From contig NC_085108.1 of assembly GCF_030269925.1 (NCBI RefSeq), positions 1,550,001 through 1,614,000 on the forward strand: 64,000 nt of DNA. The letters run 5' to 3'. The stretch is from Bombyx mori. Lineage: Eukaryota; Arthropoda; Insecta; Lepidoptera; Bombycidae. Numbering within the stretch: position 1 is the first letter of the stretch; every line of letters begins with the position of its first letter. This document shows, piece by piece, positions 44,801-55,811 of the stretch. Below the pieces are notes generated by a model, which ran no database searches, was not told the DNA's origin, and saw nothing but the letters and a program-made list of their open reading frames with translations. Both the position numbers and the translations under genes were made by a program.

Positions 44801-46490
44801 ATGACAGTGTGAAGTGAGAGTAAATTGAGAAGTCAGTCCATTAGTAAAATAACTCAGACAATTAGTAACTGCATCTAAGCAGACATGTCGTCTTTCCGCA
44901 TTAAAAGCGTACAATTTCCAAAAATATTTTTATTTTATTTTTATTGCCTTTGTAGGCAGACGAGCATACGGCCCACCTGATGGTAAGTGGTCACCGTCGC
45001 TCATGGACGTCAGCAATGCCAGTGGCAAAGCCAAGCCGCTGCCTACCATAAAGTACTCTCTGCAAGCCTCGTTTGCAGAAGGACATGTCATAGCGCTCGG
45101 AAAACACCGTGGAGGGGGGTTCATTCAAAACTGAGTTAATATGCGGAATCATTTGATATCACCAGTATTTTTCTCATAAATACTGTCAAAAGAGGGTAAT
45201 TTAGTTTTAGGTTTTTTTTTAGTTTACCTATATTTTGACTACTATTAACAAAATGAAAAACATAATTTTATCTTACTTTAAAAGACAGTTAATGTAAGTG
45301 GTAAAAAATAAAAAATAAATGTTGTAAAGATGATTAATATTAAAAATATCACATGTTAGGTATACCTTTAAAACACTCCTGTAAAATAATTAAGTTTTGA
45401 GATTATACAGTTTTAATGCGAGAAGACGATGTGTAACAGTTGAAGCTAAGGTTATATTATAAAAAGTGAATCTTGGACCTCACGTCTCAAGATAGTATAT
45501 AGCTCAACATAGCATTCATGTGATTTAGGTAACCGAGTAACCAGTAAGGTGATCATGATAGAAATAAAGTACTTTTACAAAGCCCAAAACAACAATGTAC
45601 CCAGACTAGACGTTCTTGAATATTCAAAGCTTCATATGGGTCATATATATTCTACTCTTTCTTAGGGTTTTATTGCTTAAATGTTTGGAATAGCTGTTGG
45701 CGAAAACGCGGTCACTCACTTTGAGACATGACTTCTAAGCCTCAGTTTTATAGTAACATGATTGCCACACTCTTCAAATCAAAACGGATTACTGCTTCAC
45801 ACCAAAAATAGGTAGTGTGGCATAAATGACCCGTGGGGGCTCACAAGCTCCCTCTCATCGGTAAAAATAAGGTATCAGGAAATTTTTACTGGTGGTAGGA
45901 CCTCTTGTGAGTCCGCGCGGGTAGGGACCACCGCCCTGCCTATTTCGGCCGTGAAGCAGTAATGCGTTTCGGTTTGAAGGGTGGGGTAGCCGTTGTAACT
46001 ATACTGAGATATTAGAACTCATATCTCAAGGTGGGTGGCGCATTTAAGTTGTAGATGTTTATGGGCTCCAGTAACCCCAGGTGGGCTGTGAGCTCGTCCA
46101 CCCATCTTAGCAATAAATTTTTTTTAATAACAGCTGTCCTATCATCCAAACTTGAATGATTTAGGCAGAAGTTGGACGGACTGTTGTCATTTCTTTTTGC
46201 GGTCTCATAAAATACCAGCACCAGAGATAAAAATTAAAGAGTAATACAAGAAGCCTTTGCGTGGTTAACATCGCCTTAGTTGGCATTGCTGACGTAGATT
46301 AGCTCTATACGCTGCTCTAATTAATTCAATATTCTTAAATGATTATCTCCAGGATCCGAGTCGTCCCCACTACAAGTGGATGGCGGACCACACCGAAAAT
46401 CTTTCTGGCACGACCGCCCAATATGTGCCGTACAGTACGACCCGACCCAAAGTGGAAGCCTGGGAGCCGAAACGCAAAGACAGTGTTTAA
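41837..46490 (+). CDS. NDUFA12: NADH:ubiquinone oxidoreductase subunit A12 (complex I B17.2)
   Basis: NDUFA12 is an accessory subunit of mitochondrial complex I, added late in assembly at the matrix arm. Exons are 41837-41937, 42395-42536, 44732-44788 and 46353-46490 with GT-AG borders, giving 145 residues, the same length as human NDUFA12. Diagnostic blocks: IRQNGGIRASLYKLYR (residues 19-34), LVGEDKYGNKYYENPRFF, RNRWVEY, VPAEWFGWLHYKTDLPPHQ and DPSRPHYKWMADHTENLSGT, then YVPYSTTRPKVEAWEPK. The start matches the family N-terminus and is preceded by ACAAAA. Intron 2 (2.2 kb) contains a 550-base duplication with a Tigger MITE at its junction. Intron 3 contains J and T copies. All exons are intact, so the gene is probably functional. 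Confidence 0.95.
42957..43505 (+). repeat. Intronic duplication, copy A
   Basis: It starts TATTTACATTTGTATACCATC and ends TTCATTTTTATATATA. It is repeated with few changes at 44137-44698. Positions about 43148-43440 look like a minus-strand Helitron-like element (AGCTGACCTGGCAGACTTCG, AATCAGTCCAGCCGTTCTC), so the duplication includes host and mobile sequence. Confidence 0.8.
43506..44136 (+). mobile_element. Tigger/pogo-type MITE, copy 2 (NDUFA12 intron 2)
   Basis: Termini CAGTCAAAACCG ... TTTTGACTG with TA duplications (43504-43505, 44137-44138). Positions 43941-43997 encode [18 protein letters not shown] and stop, the start of a CENP-B-like DNA-binding domain as in Tigger transposases. It lies exactly between copies A and A'. 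Confidence 0.85.
44137..44698 (+). repeat. Intronic duplication, copy A'
   Basis: About 95 percent like 42957-43505 by eye, with a small insertion (ATTCAAGACTAATTC region near 44530) and scattered substitutions. It is followed directly by GATAGATAATAATGG and NDUFA12 exon 3. Confidence 0.8.
44930..45124 (-). mobile_element. LINE family J 3' end, NDUFA12 intron 3
   Basis: Reversed tail TATTGCCTTTGTAGGCAGAC to AACACCGTGGAGGGGGG. Confidence 0.8.
45664..45870 (-). mobile_element. SINE family T, strongly diverged
   Basis: GGTTTTATTGCTTAAATG, ACTTTGAGACATGACTTCTAA, ATTACTGCTTCACACCAAAA and CCCGTGGGGGCTCACAAG keep the family order. Confidence 0.55.
45883..46120 (+). mobile_element. SINE family T, headless, NDUFA12 intron 3
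   Basis: ACTGGTGGTAGGACCTCTTG to CCCATCTTAGCAATAAA, with a short deletion near AGTAACCCCAGGTGG. Confidence 0.8.
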
Positions 46491-46651
46491 AAATAAATTC
46501 ACGCTAAAATTTATCTTGTAGAACACCTTTTTTTTGTAAATGTCAGCTGTCAAATACTGATATGTCAGTCAGTTTTTTTTTAAATGTTGCTATAATATTT
46601 ATAAATGAAACTAAAGTAATTTGTACATGTTAGTTTTTAAGTAGAAAGTTG

Positions 46652-46657
46652 AATAAA
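46652..46657 (+). other. Poly(A) signal of NDUFA12
   Basis: AATAAA about 160 bases after the stop codon. Confidence 0.65.
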
Positions 46658-46784
46658 TATTTGAAATTCGTTAAAAATGTTTACTTTATCATGGAACGCT
46701 TAGTTGGGACAAAGTTTACCGACATTGTTTCACGGGATCAAGTTCAGTCCCGGCCAGACTTGTTGTTGTACCTGTCTCGTATGC

Positions 46785-47125
46785 TTTTTTTTTAGTCCCT
46801 ATAGGCAGACGAGCATACGGCCCACCTGATGGTGAGTGGTTACCGTCGCTCATGGACTTCAGCAATGCCAGGGGCAGAGCCAAGCCGCTGCCTACCGTTT
46901 AATACCCTCCAAAAGCCTCGTTTGAAGAAAGACATGTCATAGCGCTTTGGAAACACCGTGGAGGGGAAGTTCATTCCAAAGCCGGATGGTACACGGCAAA
47001 AAAGATCTCTGGAAACGCACTGTGGATGAACGCCAGTGGCTCCAGATAGTATGGATGAACTCTACTCCGGTGGCGGGCGATGCGATGATGAAAACGAGAT
47101 GATGGTATCATCTCAAACAATCACT
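46785..47125 (-). mobile_element. LINE family J 3' end
   Basis: TTTTTTAGTCCCTATAGGCAG to GAACTCTACTCCGGTGGCGG and ATGATGGTATCATCTCAAAC. The minus strand covers the ORF2 C-terminus. Confidence 0.8.
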
Positions 47126-47487
47126 GCGATTCAATTATTGGATGATGGAGCCGCAGAGCGTTTATTTAGTTTTATTGTCAGTGTTACTAACATAATCAAC
47201 ACAAATGCACTTATCATTCATATTACCCTGTTCTCGAGAGCACTACACCATCATAAATAATTCTATGTAGCTCTATACTCATCCCGAGCTTGTCTCGTAT
47301 GCAATTAGATAAATCCGGCCTTCACCTAAACGGAACCATTGACGAAATAAAAAAAAAGTGACTACGAAAATTACATTAAAATTAATTATATAATTTAATA
47401 AATAATGTTTGGATCTAGGACAAATGCCTCCAGCTCTTATCATTCTCTGTTTTTTGCCACATTGGTCCAGTCGGTAGCTATTGAGTT
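47126..47487. other. No gene recognised
   Basis: AT-rich spacer without a supported feature. Confidence 0.35.
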
Positions 47488-47842
47488 TTTTTTTCTCCTA
47501 CCTAACCTGATAGCCTTGAGAGGCTATGTCAGCGTCGCCTTAACTAGTAGGTGAGCTCACGGGGCTCAAACCTGATGACGATGCTAACAGAGCCGTGCTT
47601 CGCAGAATCTACCACCGGATCGGAAACGCGACCCTCTGAGAAGATCTGGTTTGAGCCCCGTGAGCTCACCTACACACGTTAGGGTGAAGCTGAAATAGTC
47701 TCTCAAGCCTATCAGCATAGGTAGGAAAAAAAAGCTACGGTTAGTGTTAGCAAACTCAGATTGAGCCAGCCCCCTGAGCTCACCTACCAGTCGGTGAAAC
47801 TAGAATAGCCTCTTGAGATTACCAGCGGCTTAGTAGGAAAAA
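47488..47842. repeat. Three family G pieces: one minus copy joined head-on to two plus tails
   Basis: 47488-47650 is a minus copy (TCTCCTACCTAACCTGATAGC to CTCTGAGAAGATCTGG). It runs straight into a plus-strand 3' part (TTTGAGCCCCGTGAGCTCACC to GCATAGGTAGGAAAAAA) at 47651-47738. A diverged plus tail follows at 47739-47842 (GGTTAGTGTTAGCAAACTCAG to CGGCTTAGTAGGAAAAAA). Confidence 0.7.
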
Positions 47843-47888
47843 ATCGCAAACATAACTTGAAAATGTCATTTTGGGCGATCAAGACATC

Positions 47889-48115
47889 TTTTTTATTGAT
47901 TAGATGGGTGGACGAGCTCACAGCCCACAGTGTTAAGTGGTTACTGGAGCCCATAGACATCTACAACTTAAAATCGCCTCCCGCCTTGAAATATAAGTTC
48001 TAAGGTCTCAAGTATAGTTACAACGGCTGCCCCACCTTAAAAACTGCTTCACGGCAGAAATAGGTGGGGTGGTGGTACCTGCCCGTGCGGACTCACAAGA
48101 GGTCGTACCACCAGT
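47889..48115 (-). mobile_element. SINE family T, truncated
   Basis: TTTTTTATTGATTAGATGGG to GGTCGTACCACCAGTAAAC, with a deletion around CCCCACCTTAAAAACTGC. Confidence 0.8.
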
Positions 48116-48505
48116 AAACCACATCTATCACAAAGATCTTGTGTTCCATGAAAATCTGTCCCACAAATATAATCCACATTTTAGTATGCAATTTAAAAAA
48201 CCGTATAAGTGCAAGGTCGTTTCTTATGTAATGCATATTGCATGCAAATTACCAACATACAGACCATTCACTTTTCCCAATTTCACGTGTGGAACTTTTA
48301 AAATGTTATAACAGAACTTTCTAGTTTTATTCTTTAAAAGGGTCCAACATATTGTATTGGGCTTTTGGGCGTATGTTCTATTATTCCGAACAAAATTATA
48401 TTTATTTACGTTAATAAACATAATTAAGCAACTCTAATAAATAATAGTTTAAAAAAACAAACAAGTTTAAAAATACGCTTTTATAGAAAATCCAACTAAA
48501 AAATT

Positions 48506-48733
48506 TAAAATAAATATTAATAAATTTGAATTAAAAGTAGTGTAAGAAAAATGATTTTATTGTAAACAAAAGTGTGGGGTGCATGGTATCAGTTATAAAT
48601 ATTTTATGAACAGTTATGAGTAGAAGGGCTAGGTATTTTGATAATATCCTGAAAAGCACCTAACGCTTTTTTACAATAAAATAATTTTTTCTTACACTAT
48701 TTTTAATTCAAATTTATTAAAATTTATATTCTA
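48506..48733. repeat. AT-rich inverted repeat, about 65-base arms
   Basis: The left arm (about 48510-48573, containing AATTTGAATTAAAAGTAGTG) and right arm (about 48666-48731, containing CACTATTTTTAATTCAAATT) pair with few mismatches around a 95-base loop. It could be a MITE or foldback remnant. No target duplication was found. Confidence 0.6.
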
Positions 48734-48739
48734 TTATAT

Positions 48740-51690
48740 ATTTATTATTTATTTTTCATTTTTAAATTGAATTACAAAATTTTCAGTTTTTTTTATTTCA
48801 ATTTTTTTTTTTATTTTTAATTGTCATCGGTCCTTCATAAGTATACCAAATTTCGACTTAATCAGACGTTTCGAAGTGGGTCAAAATCATGTTCAAAGAT
48901 TCCATTACAAACATACATGCGTCTGAAGCTAATAAAAGCGTATTAATAACAATTAAATAAATCAGTATTATTGAATTCTATAACCTATAACAAATCCATT
49001 GACATCTGCTTGTCCTATGATGTGTATACTGTGGAAAGTCAACTAGATCGAGCTCTCGGCGAATTCTCCGTGCTGTGTACGTGAATTCGGCACGCCGCGC
49101 CGGCTTGTTGTTACATAGGTAGGAAACCTGTTTTGCTTTACGGGGCTCGGCCAGTGGCTCTCAAATGTTAACGTAAAAAAATGTGGCAAAGAGAAAACGG
49201 AACATGTGTATGGTCCACGTAACAGACAGTGGCCGGTTATTGCGACTTTTTTTCCCAACCTATTCACCGATAGCCTATTTAAGATAGGTAGCAGTTACTC
49301 CTGCTACGTCCTGTTATAAGCGTGTACTGAACCCTAAGTGGATGACACAGCCCTCGGTCATACATTTCGGTATAGTTTCATGAGTTAAGTCACAAATAGC
49401 CCGCGTTTCAGGCAGTCTATTCTCAGCTCTCACGTCGATCGGTTGCTTAAGGGTCCCCTCCTCTTTGTAATATAATTATATATCAATAAACTTTATTCTA
49501 ATCCAATACAATTTCTTTTTTAACACGATTTCGGAGAAGGACCCCACAACAGTCCGGAAGGGTCACCTACCCGTTCATGGGCTCAACATGAGAGACTGCT
49601 AACACTAGCCCTAGCAAGAGCTGTGTTAATATTCGGAGTTTGCAAGCTTATCTTGAAAATGTCGTAAGCGAGATTCAGGCATCTGTCAAATATCTTGTGT
49701 ACTACGATAGCTACCGTCACAGATCTTTCGAAATTATATTCTCGTTAAAAATACCTTACTACTTAGTACATTTAAAAACAATCTAAGCTATTTCGGGGGT
49801 CCTGAAAGGTGGTTCAATAAGAATACTCTTTTGATATTCCGTGTCCAAGCGATAAATGAAATGTGTGTGTTCGTATTATCAGAAATCTAAAGCTATTACC
49901 GCGATACCGATGAAATTTGAATGTTGTCTGTAAATTATGACAGTTAATTAATGTCAACCTCCCCATTTATGCTCACCCACCCGCCACCAGCGAATAGGTA
50001 GGGGGAAAAAATTGGGCCGTTAGTCTACCGAGTAATTTACCTGCTCGGTGGAAGATCATCCCTATGTCGTTACCTCCCAAAGATCCATGTAGCTTTACGC
50101 AACCAGTCTGACTTAGATAATTATCTTAACAAGGTAAAAAAAAGAATTTTTTAAAGTGTAATTCCAATTTTACAACCACGCATCAACAGGATCAACAGTA
50201 TATAATCTTGCTTCAGTCGCAGATGTAGCTAAAGTAACTCTTACGGTAATAATCTTGTTTGGTATATCTACTTACTACTAGTGTGTGATGTTTCAAATTT
50301 CGGAAGACCACGGAAGAAGATACTGTTCAAAGTTATATCATTAAGGTTTTATCATCATTATATTTGTCCTGTGATTGTTTCCAAAATATTAAAGTGTTGT
50401 CGAAACTTTCAGATCCTTTGTCCCTTACCAACTGCTCACAATCTATCTACAGCCAAAACGTATTCGAAGCATTGGACCAACAAAATTCAAAAACAACCTT
50501 ACGCCTTAGACGTTAAAATAAAAAATTCAAAATTCGTTTCTGTGACTAAGATCACTCCTATTTAATCGATATAATTAAAGTAAAAATGATTTTAAATCTA
50601 TACACATAAGAAACAATATTGTTTGCTTTGTAATGTTCCAAGTTGGCTCAAGTTTTTTTGCTGACCACAGGTAAAAATAACTTCGTAAGATTTTAACTTC
50701 AGTTCAGTTCGAGGACGCGTCCGCGCATAGACGCGTCCATTCACGCTTGTTTTAACAAAAGTTTGCATCAAAAACTTTTATTTGCTGAATGAAATAATAC
50801 AAATAGTGATGACATTTTAGTGTTCAAGTGATTTAAAGTTGTGTTTCTTGTAAACAAAAAAACGTGCCATGATATATGTCGCGTGCAAAACGATCCCGTA
50901 TCAAAAACTGGATTTTGTCATGATTTGGTGAGTTCACTATTACAGTGTCTACGCGTAATGATAAAATTTATGTTTGTAAAGAACAAAGAATGGTTTTGAT
51001 AAAACTTGTTTCGGAAAACGCTAGACGTATGTTCGTTAATTTTTGTAAAAGTAAGCCGTTAGTTAGCTCTCGGGCTACGACAAGGATGTGTTGAATGTTG
51101 ATCTCGTGATCTCTGGCTGTTGTATTGAGGCGAGATGTGAGAGAAAAAATGTGCGCGTCGTACCTATGTCGTACTTTCAATTGAAATATTTCGGTACCTA
51201 TAGATAAATTTTAACGGCATTCCCATTTTGCAATTTGGCAATTGTTTACGGTAATATCAAAGAAAGAAAAAGTGGAGAAACTTTTCATGACTTCAATTGC
51301 GTATTACGGCAATATCTTTAAATTCGAAACTAATTTAGAATGTTAAAAAAGCCCTTATCTCACAATTAACGGTGTAACACACAAGCTAATTTTATAGGCT
51401 AGAAAATTTTAATAATCTTCTTCTCGATGTTAAGAGCAGTCGGATTACAATCTTAAGTGACGACAATGCAACTGGTCCTCTAGAATCATTAGATATGACT
51501 TCTCAAGGCATACATAGACCAGTCACTTAAGTGTGAAAGAGCAATTGTCTGAATTAGGGCACAAACAATTCATTTAAGATCCTTGTTAAGAACAATTCAA
51601 GATTCGTTACATTCAAATGTGATATTTGTTGCATTTGAAACACGAGATATTTTGTTTAATAGACATCATTTCATTCATGATCATAATGGT
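48740..51690. other. No confirmed gene; old repeats
   Basis: A degraded family G-like tail lies near 49245-49320 and a body piece near 49560-49625. A reverse family K copy occupies 49640-49730 (AAGCTTATCTTGAAAATGTCG ... GATAGCTACCGTCACAGATC), and 49990-50110 resembles its distal part. The 94-codon frame at 50281 has no recognisable domain. Confidence 0.4.
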
Positions 51691-51692
51691 GG

Positions 51693-51935
51693 TTTTACTG
51701 GTGGTAGGACCTCTTGTGACTCCGCGCGGGTAGGTACCGCCACCCTGCCTATTTCTGCCGTGAAGCAGTAATGCGTTTCAGTTTGAAGGGCGGGGCAGCC
51801 GTTGTGACTATACTGAGACCTTAGAACTTGTGTCTCAAGGTGGGTGGCGCATTTACGTTGTAGATGTCTATGGGCTCCAGTAACCACTTAACACCAGGTG
51901 GGCTGTGAGCTCGTCCACCCATGTAGGCAATAAAA
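51693..51935 (+). mobile_element. SINE family T, headless
   Basis: TTACTGGTGGTAGGACCTC to CATGTAGGCAATAAAAAAAT. Confidence 0.85.
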
Positions 51936-52225
51936 AAATAATGAAATAGGTACTATGATCTTTTACCAACGAAAACGTACAAACAAATTGGGTCCTCCAA
52001 TCTATGCATAACATTCAGACTTTTTTTTTTAACTCTAGTAACACCGATCAGCTTACGGCCTTAAAGTTTTAATTGGCCATCGCAGTCCATGGACACCATA
52101 AATTTAGAAACTAACTCGAGTTTCAAAGGCGAAGCTTCAATTATTCCCTCCGACGTTTCTCCGGCTACTAAACTACCTACATATTTTTCTTTATTATTTG
52201 CTTATAGAAAACTCACACTTTGATG

Positions 52226-52440
52226 TCTATACTAATATTATAAAGAGGAAAGATTTGTTTGTTTGTTTGTTTCGAATAGGCTCCGAAACTACTGGACCGA
52301 TTTGAAAAATTCTTTTTCCATTAGAAGCCGACATTGTCCCTGATGAACATAGGCTACTTTTTAAAAAAAAAAAATCTTTTATTTTTTTGGTTTCATGTGT
52401 GTTTTAATGTTTCCGAAGCGAAGCGAGGGCGGGTCGCTAG
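52226..52440 (+). mobile_element. Helitron-like element
   Basis: TCTATACTAATATTATAAAG to GAGGGCGGGTCGCTAG. Nearly identical to 24499-24721 outside the A/T-rich centre. Confidence 0.8.
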
Positions 52441-52579
52441 TATTATATATATGAGGTTATTCAAGCGTCAAGTTTAGTGGAATATAGCGCGTTTATTACG
52501 TTGATCTACGATGAAGTATAAACTATATTCATTTTAAAGTTTAACGACAATTTTTCGCGGGACACTCAAGAATGACTGA

Positions 52580-52785
52580 CTCGGTGGTAGTTACCTGGTG
52601 TTAAGTGGTTACTGGAGCCCATAGACATCTACAACGTAAATGCGCCACCCACCTTGGTCTCAGTGTAGTTACAACGGTTGCCCCCACCCTTCAAACCGAA
52701 ACGCATTACTGCTTCACGGCAGAAATAGGCAGGGTGGTGGTACCTACCCGTGCGGACTCACAAGACGTCCTACCACCAGTATTTT
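52580..52785 (-). mobile_element. SINE family T, lacking its tail
   Basis: TACCTGGTGTTAAGTGGTTAC to GACGTCCTACCACCAGTA. The 3' tail is replaced by unrelated sequence. Confidence 0.75.
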
Positions 52786-52868
52786 CGGAATACATTAGTT
52801 AAAATAACACATTTTTTGTCCGTTCAAACGTAAAAGAGTTATCTGTGTGCCCAGTGCGAGTTTATTAA

Positions 52869-53330
52869 GCTCTATCAAGGTAGCAGCGTCAAATCAGCAA
52901 AATTCAATATGAAATTATGCAAAATTTGTAGCTTTTTTGTTGCTATTTAGTTGCTAAAACAGCGATTTTGTTGCTTGAGCCGTTCGCGAAAAATCGCAAT
53001 TACTGCTAACTTCATATAAAGCTAGCATAAAATTTCGATAAATCAATAAATATCGAATCAACTATTGAACCAAAATTTGTTGCTCATTTGTTGCTGCAAG
53101 TAAGCACTAACGAAAATTTTGATTCTTTAGGCCCATTTGAACATTGTTCAATGCAGCAACTAAGTCTTCTTTTAATTTTTTGTTTAGCAAGTCGAGTTCA
53201 AGCTAGCATGTGTTAAAAAAATCATTGCCAATTTAAAAAATACGTCAGGTCTTTTTTTTTTAATTTTCGTTAGTGCTTACTTGCAGCAACAAATGAGCAA
53301 CAAATTTTGGTTCAATAGTTGATTCGATAT

Positions 53331-53361
<31 letters not shown>

Positions 53362-53526
53362 TGTACACACAGAAAACAAGACACAGTACAGAGTAATAGG
53401 AAAATTATGTACAAAGGCACTGCTTATTTCTTTGAGATTTATTGATTTATCAAAATTTTATGCTAAAAATTTTGCATAATTTCATATTGAATTTTGTTGA
53501 TTTGACGCTGCTACCTTGATAGAGCC
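52869..53526. mobile_element. 658-bp foldback/MULE-like element with 10-bp target duplication
   Basis: Outer arms (GCTCTATCAAGGTAGCAGCG and about 60 bases onward) are inverted at 53461-53525. A second, inner inverted pair of about 65 bases faces itself at 53050-53120 and 53262-53333. AGTTTATTAA flanks both ends (52859-52868 and 53527-53536). No open frame. A TTTA microsatellite sits inside at about 53333-53362. The duplication length suits Mutator-like elements. Confidence 0.8.
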
Positions 53527-53536
53527 AGTTTATTAA

Positions 53537-53650
53537 CGTTCTCGATAGCGTAAAAGTTAACTCAAATTTGTATGGAGTTGGAAAGTTTGCCGAAGTTTGC
53601 CGCTAGGGGCGCTGTTCCCACTGCGGTTAACTTTTACGCTATCGATAACA
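53537..53650. mobile_element. 114-bp MITE with TTAA flanks
   Basis: TTAA at 53533-53536 and 53651-53654. The terminal inverted repeats read TTCTCGATAGCGTAAAAG and TTATCGATAGCGTAAAAG and continue with GTTAAC. Its left TTAA is part of the foldback's right duplication. piggyBac-type or other TTAA-targeting superfamily. Confidence 0.7.
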
Positions 53651-53891
53651 TTAAAAATTCTCACTAAGCACATTGGTGTCCTAATCGCTACTAATGACAC
53701 AGCCAAGACGCTGTCTAAGTCATTTAAGTCATGACCGCCATAAATGGATGGCGATAATCACATTGTGATATCTGTGAGCAGCAGCTACCACACAACATCA
53801 GGTGTGATGTGAGCTAGACCATGTATCAACTGCAAAACAAACCTGATCAAGTTTGTTTTGTCTTTATATATCTTAGTTTATCTTTATCTTT

Positions 53892-54165
53892 TTTTTCTTT
53901 ATTGCCCGTGTAGGCAGACGAGCATACGGCCCACCTGATGGTGAGTGGTTACTGGATGGACTTCAGCATTGCCAGGGGCAGAGCTAAGCCGCTGTCTACC
54001 GTTAAGTACTCTCCAAAAGTCTCGTTTGAAGAAGGATATGTTACAGCGCTCGGGAAACACCGTGGAGGGGAGCTCATTCCAAAGCCGGATGGTACGTGGC
54101 AAAAAATATCTCTGGAAGCGCACTGTGGATGGACGCAGTGGCTCCAGGTAGTATGGATGAACTAG
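53892..54165 (-). mobile_element. LINE family J 3' end
   Basis: CTTTATTGCCCGTGTAGGCAG to GGCTCCAGGTAGTATGGATG. The minus strand encodes [20 protein letters not shown], then [11 protein letters not shown]. Confidence 0.8.
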
Positions 54166-54383
54166 ATCTAGTAGATAACTAGAACGATTAAATCCATCAA
54201 ACAACGATTTTAAATTGGGTACAAGTGTAAAAATTAACAAACTTAAATTGACTGGCAGCCTGAAAATTACTTGAGTATATACAGCTCGGAGTGTAAGCGG
54301 CAACAGTAATTAGTGGCTCTTAAACGAAGGGTAATTGGAAAAAGTTTATCTCTGGTACTTGTAAAGTGTCTTATAGTATAATC

Positions 54384-54640
54384 ACCGGTCACCGTCCTCG
54401 TCGAACCCGTCGCTTGGGACGAAGGGCTCGACGAGCGAACTAACCCATAGACACAGCCCACTGAGTTTCTCGCCGGATCTTCTCAGTGGGTCGCGTTTCC
54501 GATCCGGTCGTAGATTCTGCGAAGCACTGCTCTGGCTAGGGTCAGTGTTAGCAACTCTTCGGTTGAGCCCCGCGAGCTCACCTATAAACGTTAGGGCGAA
54601 GCTGAAATAGCCTCTCAAGGATATCAGCATAGGTAGGGAA
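54384..54640 (+). mobile_element. Retroposon family G
   Basis: CCGGTCACCGTCCTCGTCGA to ATCAGCATAGGTAGGGAAAA. Confidence 0.8.
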
Positions 54641-54689
54641 AAAAAAAGTATAATCAGCGTCTGTATTCTGATAATTTTAAGGCTTGATG

Positions 54690-55005
54690 TAAGTAATAGC
54701 CCTACTAGGAATCAGTATATCAGAGGAAGTGAGAAAGTAGCCAGCTGATTGACAGATTAAAGAGCGGATGGTTGACGTGGTATGGACATGTGATGCGTAG
54801 AGAGAAGATGCATGTGACTAGGAGATGTATAGAAATGGTAGTGCAAGGTAGAGGGGGAAGAGGTCGGCCGAAGAAGACATGGATGGAGTGTGTGAATGAC
54901 GATATGAGACAGAGAGGAGTGAGTGTTGAGATGACGGCTGATAGAAGAGAATGGAATAGAAAAATTCGCTGTGCCAACCCTACTTAGGGGGTAAGGTGGA
55001 GACAA
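54690..55005 (+). mobile_element. RTE-clade LINE, 3' end
   Basis: The plus strand encodes TWYGHVMRREKMHVTRR, then GRGGRGRPKKTW and CVNDDMRQRGVSVEMTADRR. It is homologous to 18035-18445. The upstream codons contain a frame break near ISIRGSEKVA-like sequence. Confidence 0.8.
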
Positions 55006-55017
55006 ATACGTAATAGC

Positions 55018-55210
55018 CCTACTCTGACCGGGTTTTGACCCCGGGCGTAGGGTGAAAAAGTGCAGGAGAGTCTTTTAGTGGGTAGGATCCTAAATTCCAT
55101 CCCTTGGGCTCGTGGTCTGCTCCCAACATCTGCGGACTGTCCAGACCCACATGCCTCGCGCGCGCCCTAGACCCTGGGATCAGGAGGTACGGTCCCCGAC
55201 CCAAAAAAAA
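55018..55210 (+). repeat. GC-rich retroposed segment with A-rich end
   Basis: CTGACCGGGTTTTGACCCCG to GGTACGGTCCCCGACCCAAAAAA. Its composition differs from the neighbours and it ends in an A run, suggesting the 3' end of another non-LTR element. I do not recognise the family. Confidence 0.4.
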
Positions 55211-55478
55211 CGTAATTACTCAGTTGTCTTATCATAAACAGCCGATTAGTCAGTGGAAGCTTCACGATTGCCTTTCAAAGCTTTGTTTTGAATATTAGAA
55301 ATCAAATTCACATATATAAAATAGTATATTTGTCGTGACGACTTTTAGTAATATTAAGACGGTGGTTTTGATTATTATTTTAAATGATGAAATGTTGTTT
55401 TGATAAATATCACAAAATGAAGGGTAGACTCCGTAACGCCACAGTATAAAATGGCGGTACGTGGACAGAGTCATGGCA

Positions 55479-55799
55479 CGTCATCTCGGATCCTCCCGAT
55501 CCACTAACGGTGCTTTTAGGTACTTCAAGCACCGGTCACCGTTCTCGTCGAACCCGTCGCTTGCGACGAAGGGCTCGACGAGTAAATTAACTCTCAGACA
55601 CAGCCCACTGAGTTTCTCGCCGGATCTTCTCAGTGGGTCGCGTTTCCGATCCGGTGGTAGATTCTGCGAAGCACGGCTCTTGCTAGGGTTCGTGTTAGCA
55701 ACGTCACCAGGTTTGAGCCCCATGAGCTCACCTACTAAAGTTAGGGTTACGCTGACATAGCTCCTAGGGCTATCAGCTTAGGTAGGAAAAAAAAAAAAA
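55479..55799 (+). mobile_element. Retroposon family G with perfect 12-bp target duplication
   Basis: AGAGTCATGGCA occurs at 55467-55478 and 55800-55811. Between them is a copy from CGTCATCTCGGATCCTCCCG to CTTAGGTAGGAAAAAAAA. It defines the family's polarity and 3' A-tail, and is probably one of the youngest insertions here. Confidence 0.9.
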
Positions 55800-55811
55800 A
55801 GAGTCATGGCA

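Noticed and set aside
50281..50565. 94-codon frame as a small gene
   Set aside because: No recognisable domain, no supporting neighbouring exons, and low-complexity basic composition.
52605..52802. Recurring predicted peptides beginning MVTGAHRHLQRKC (for example here and on the minus strand at 51887)
   Set aside because: They are chance reading frames through SINE family T. The same frame recurs wherever the SINE does, with no conservation independent of the repeat.
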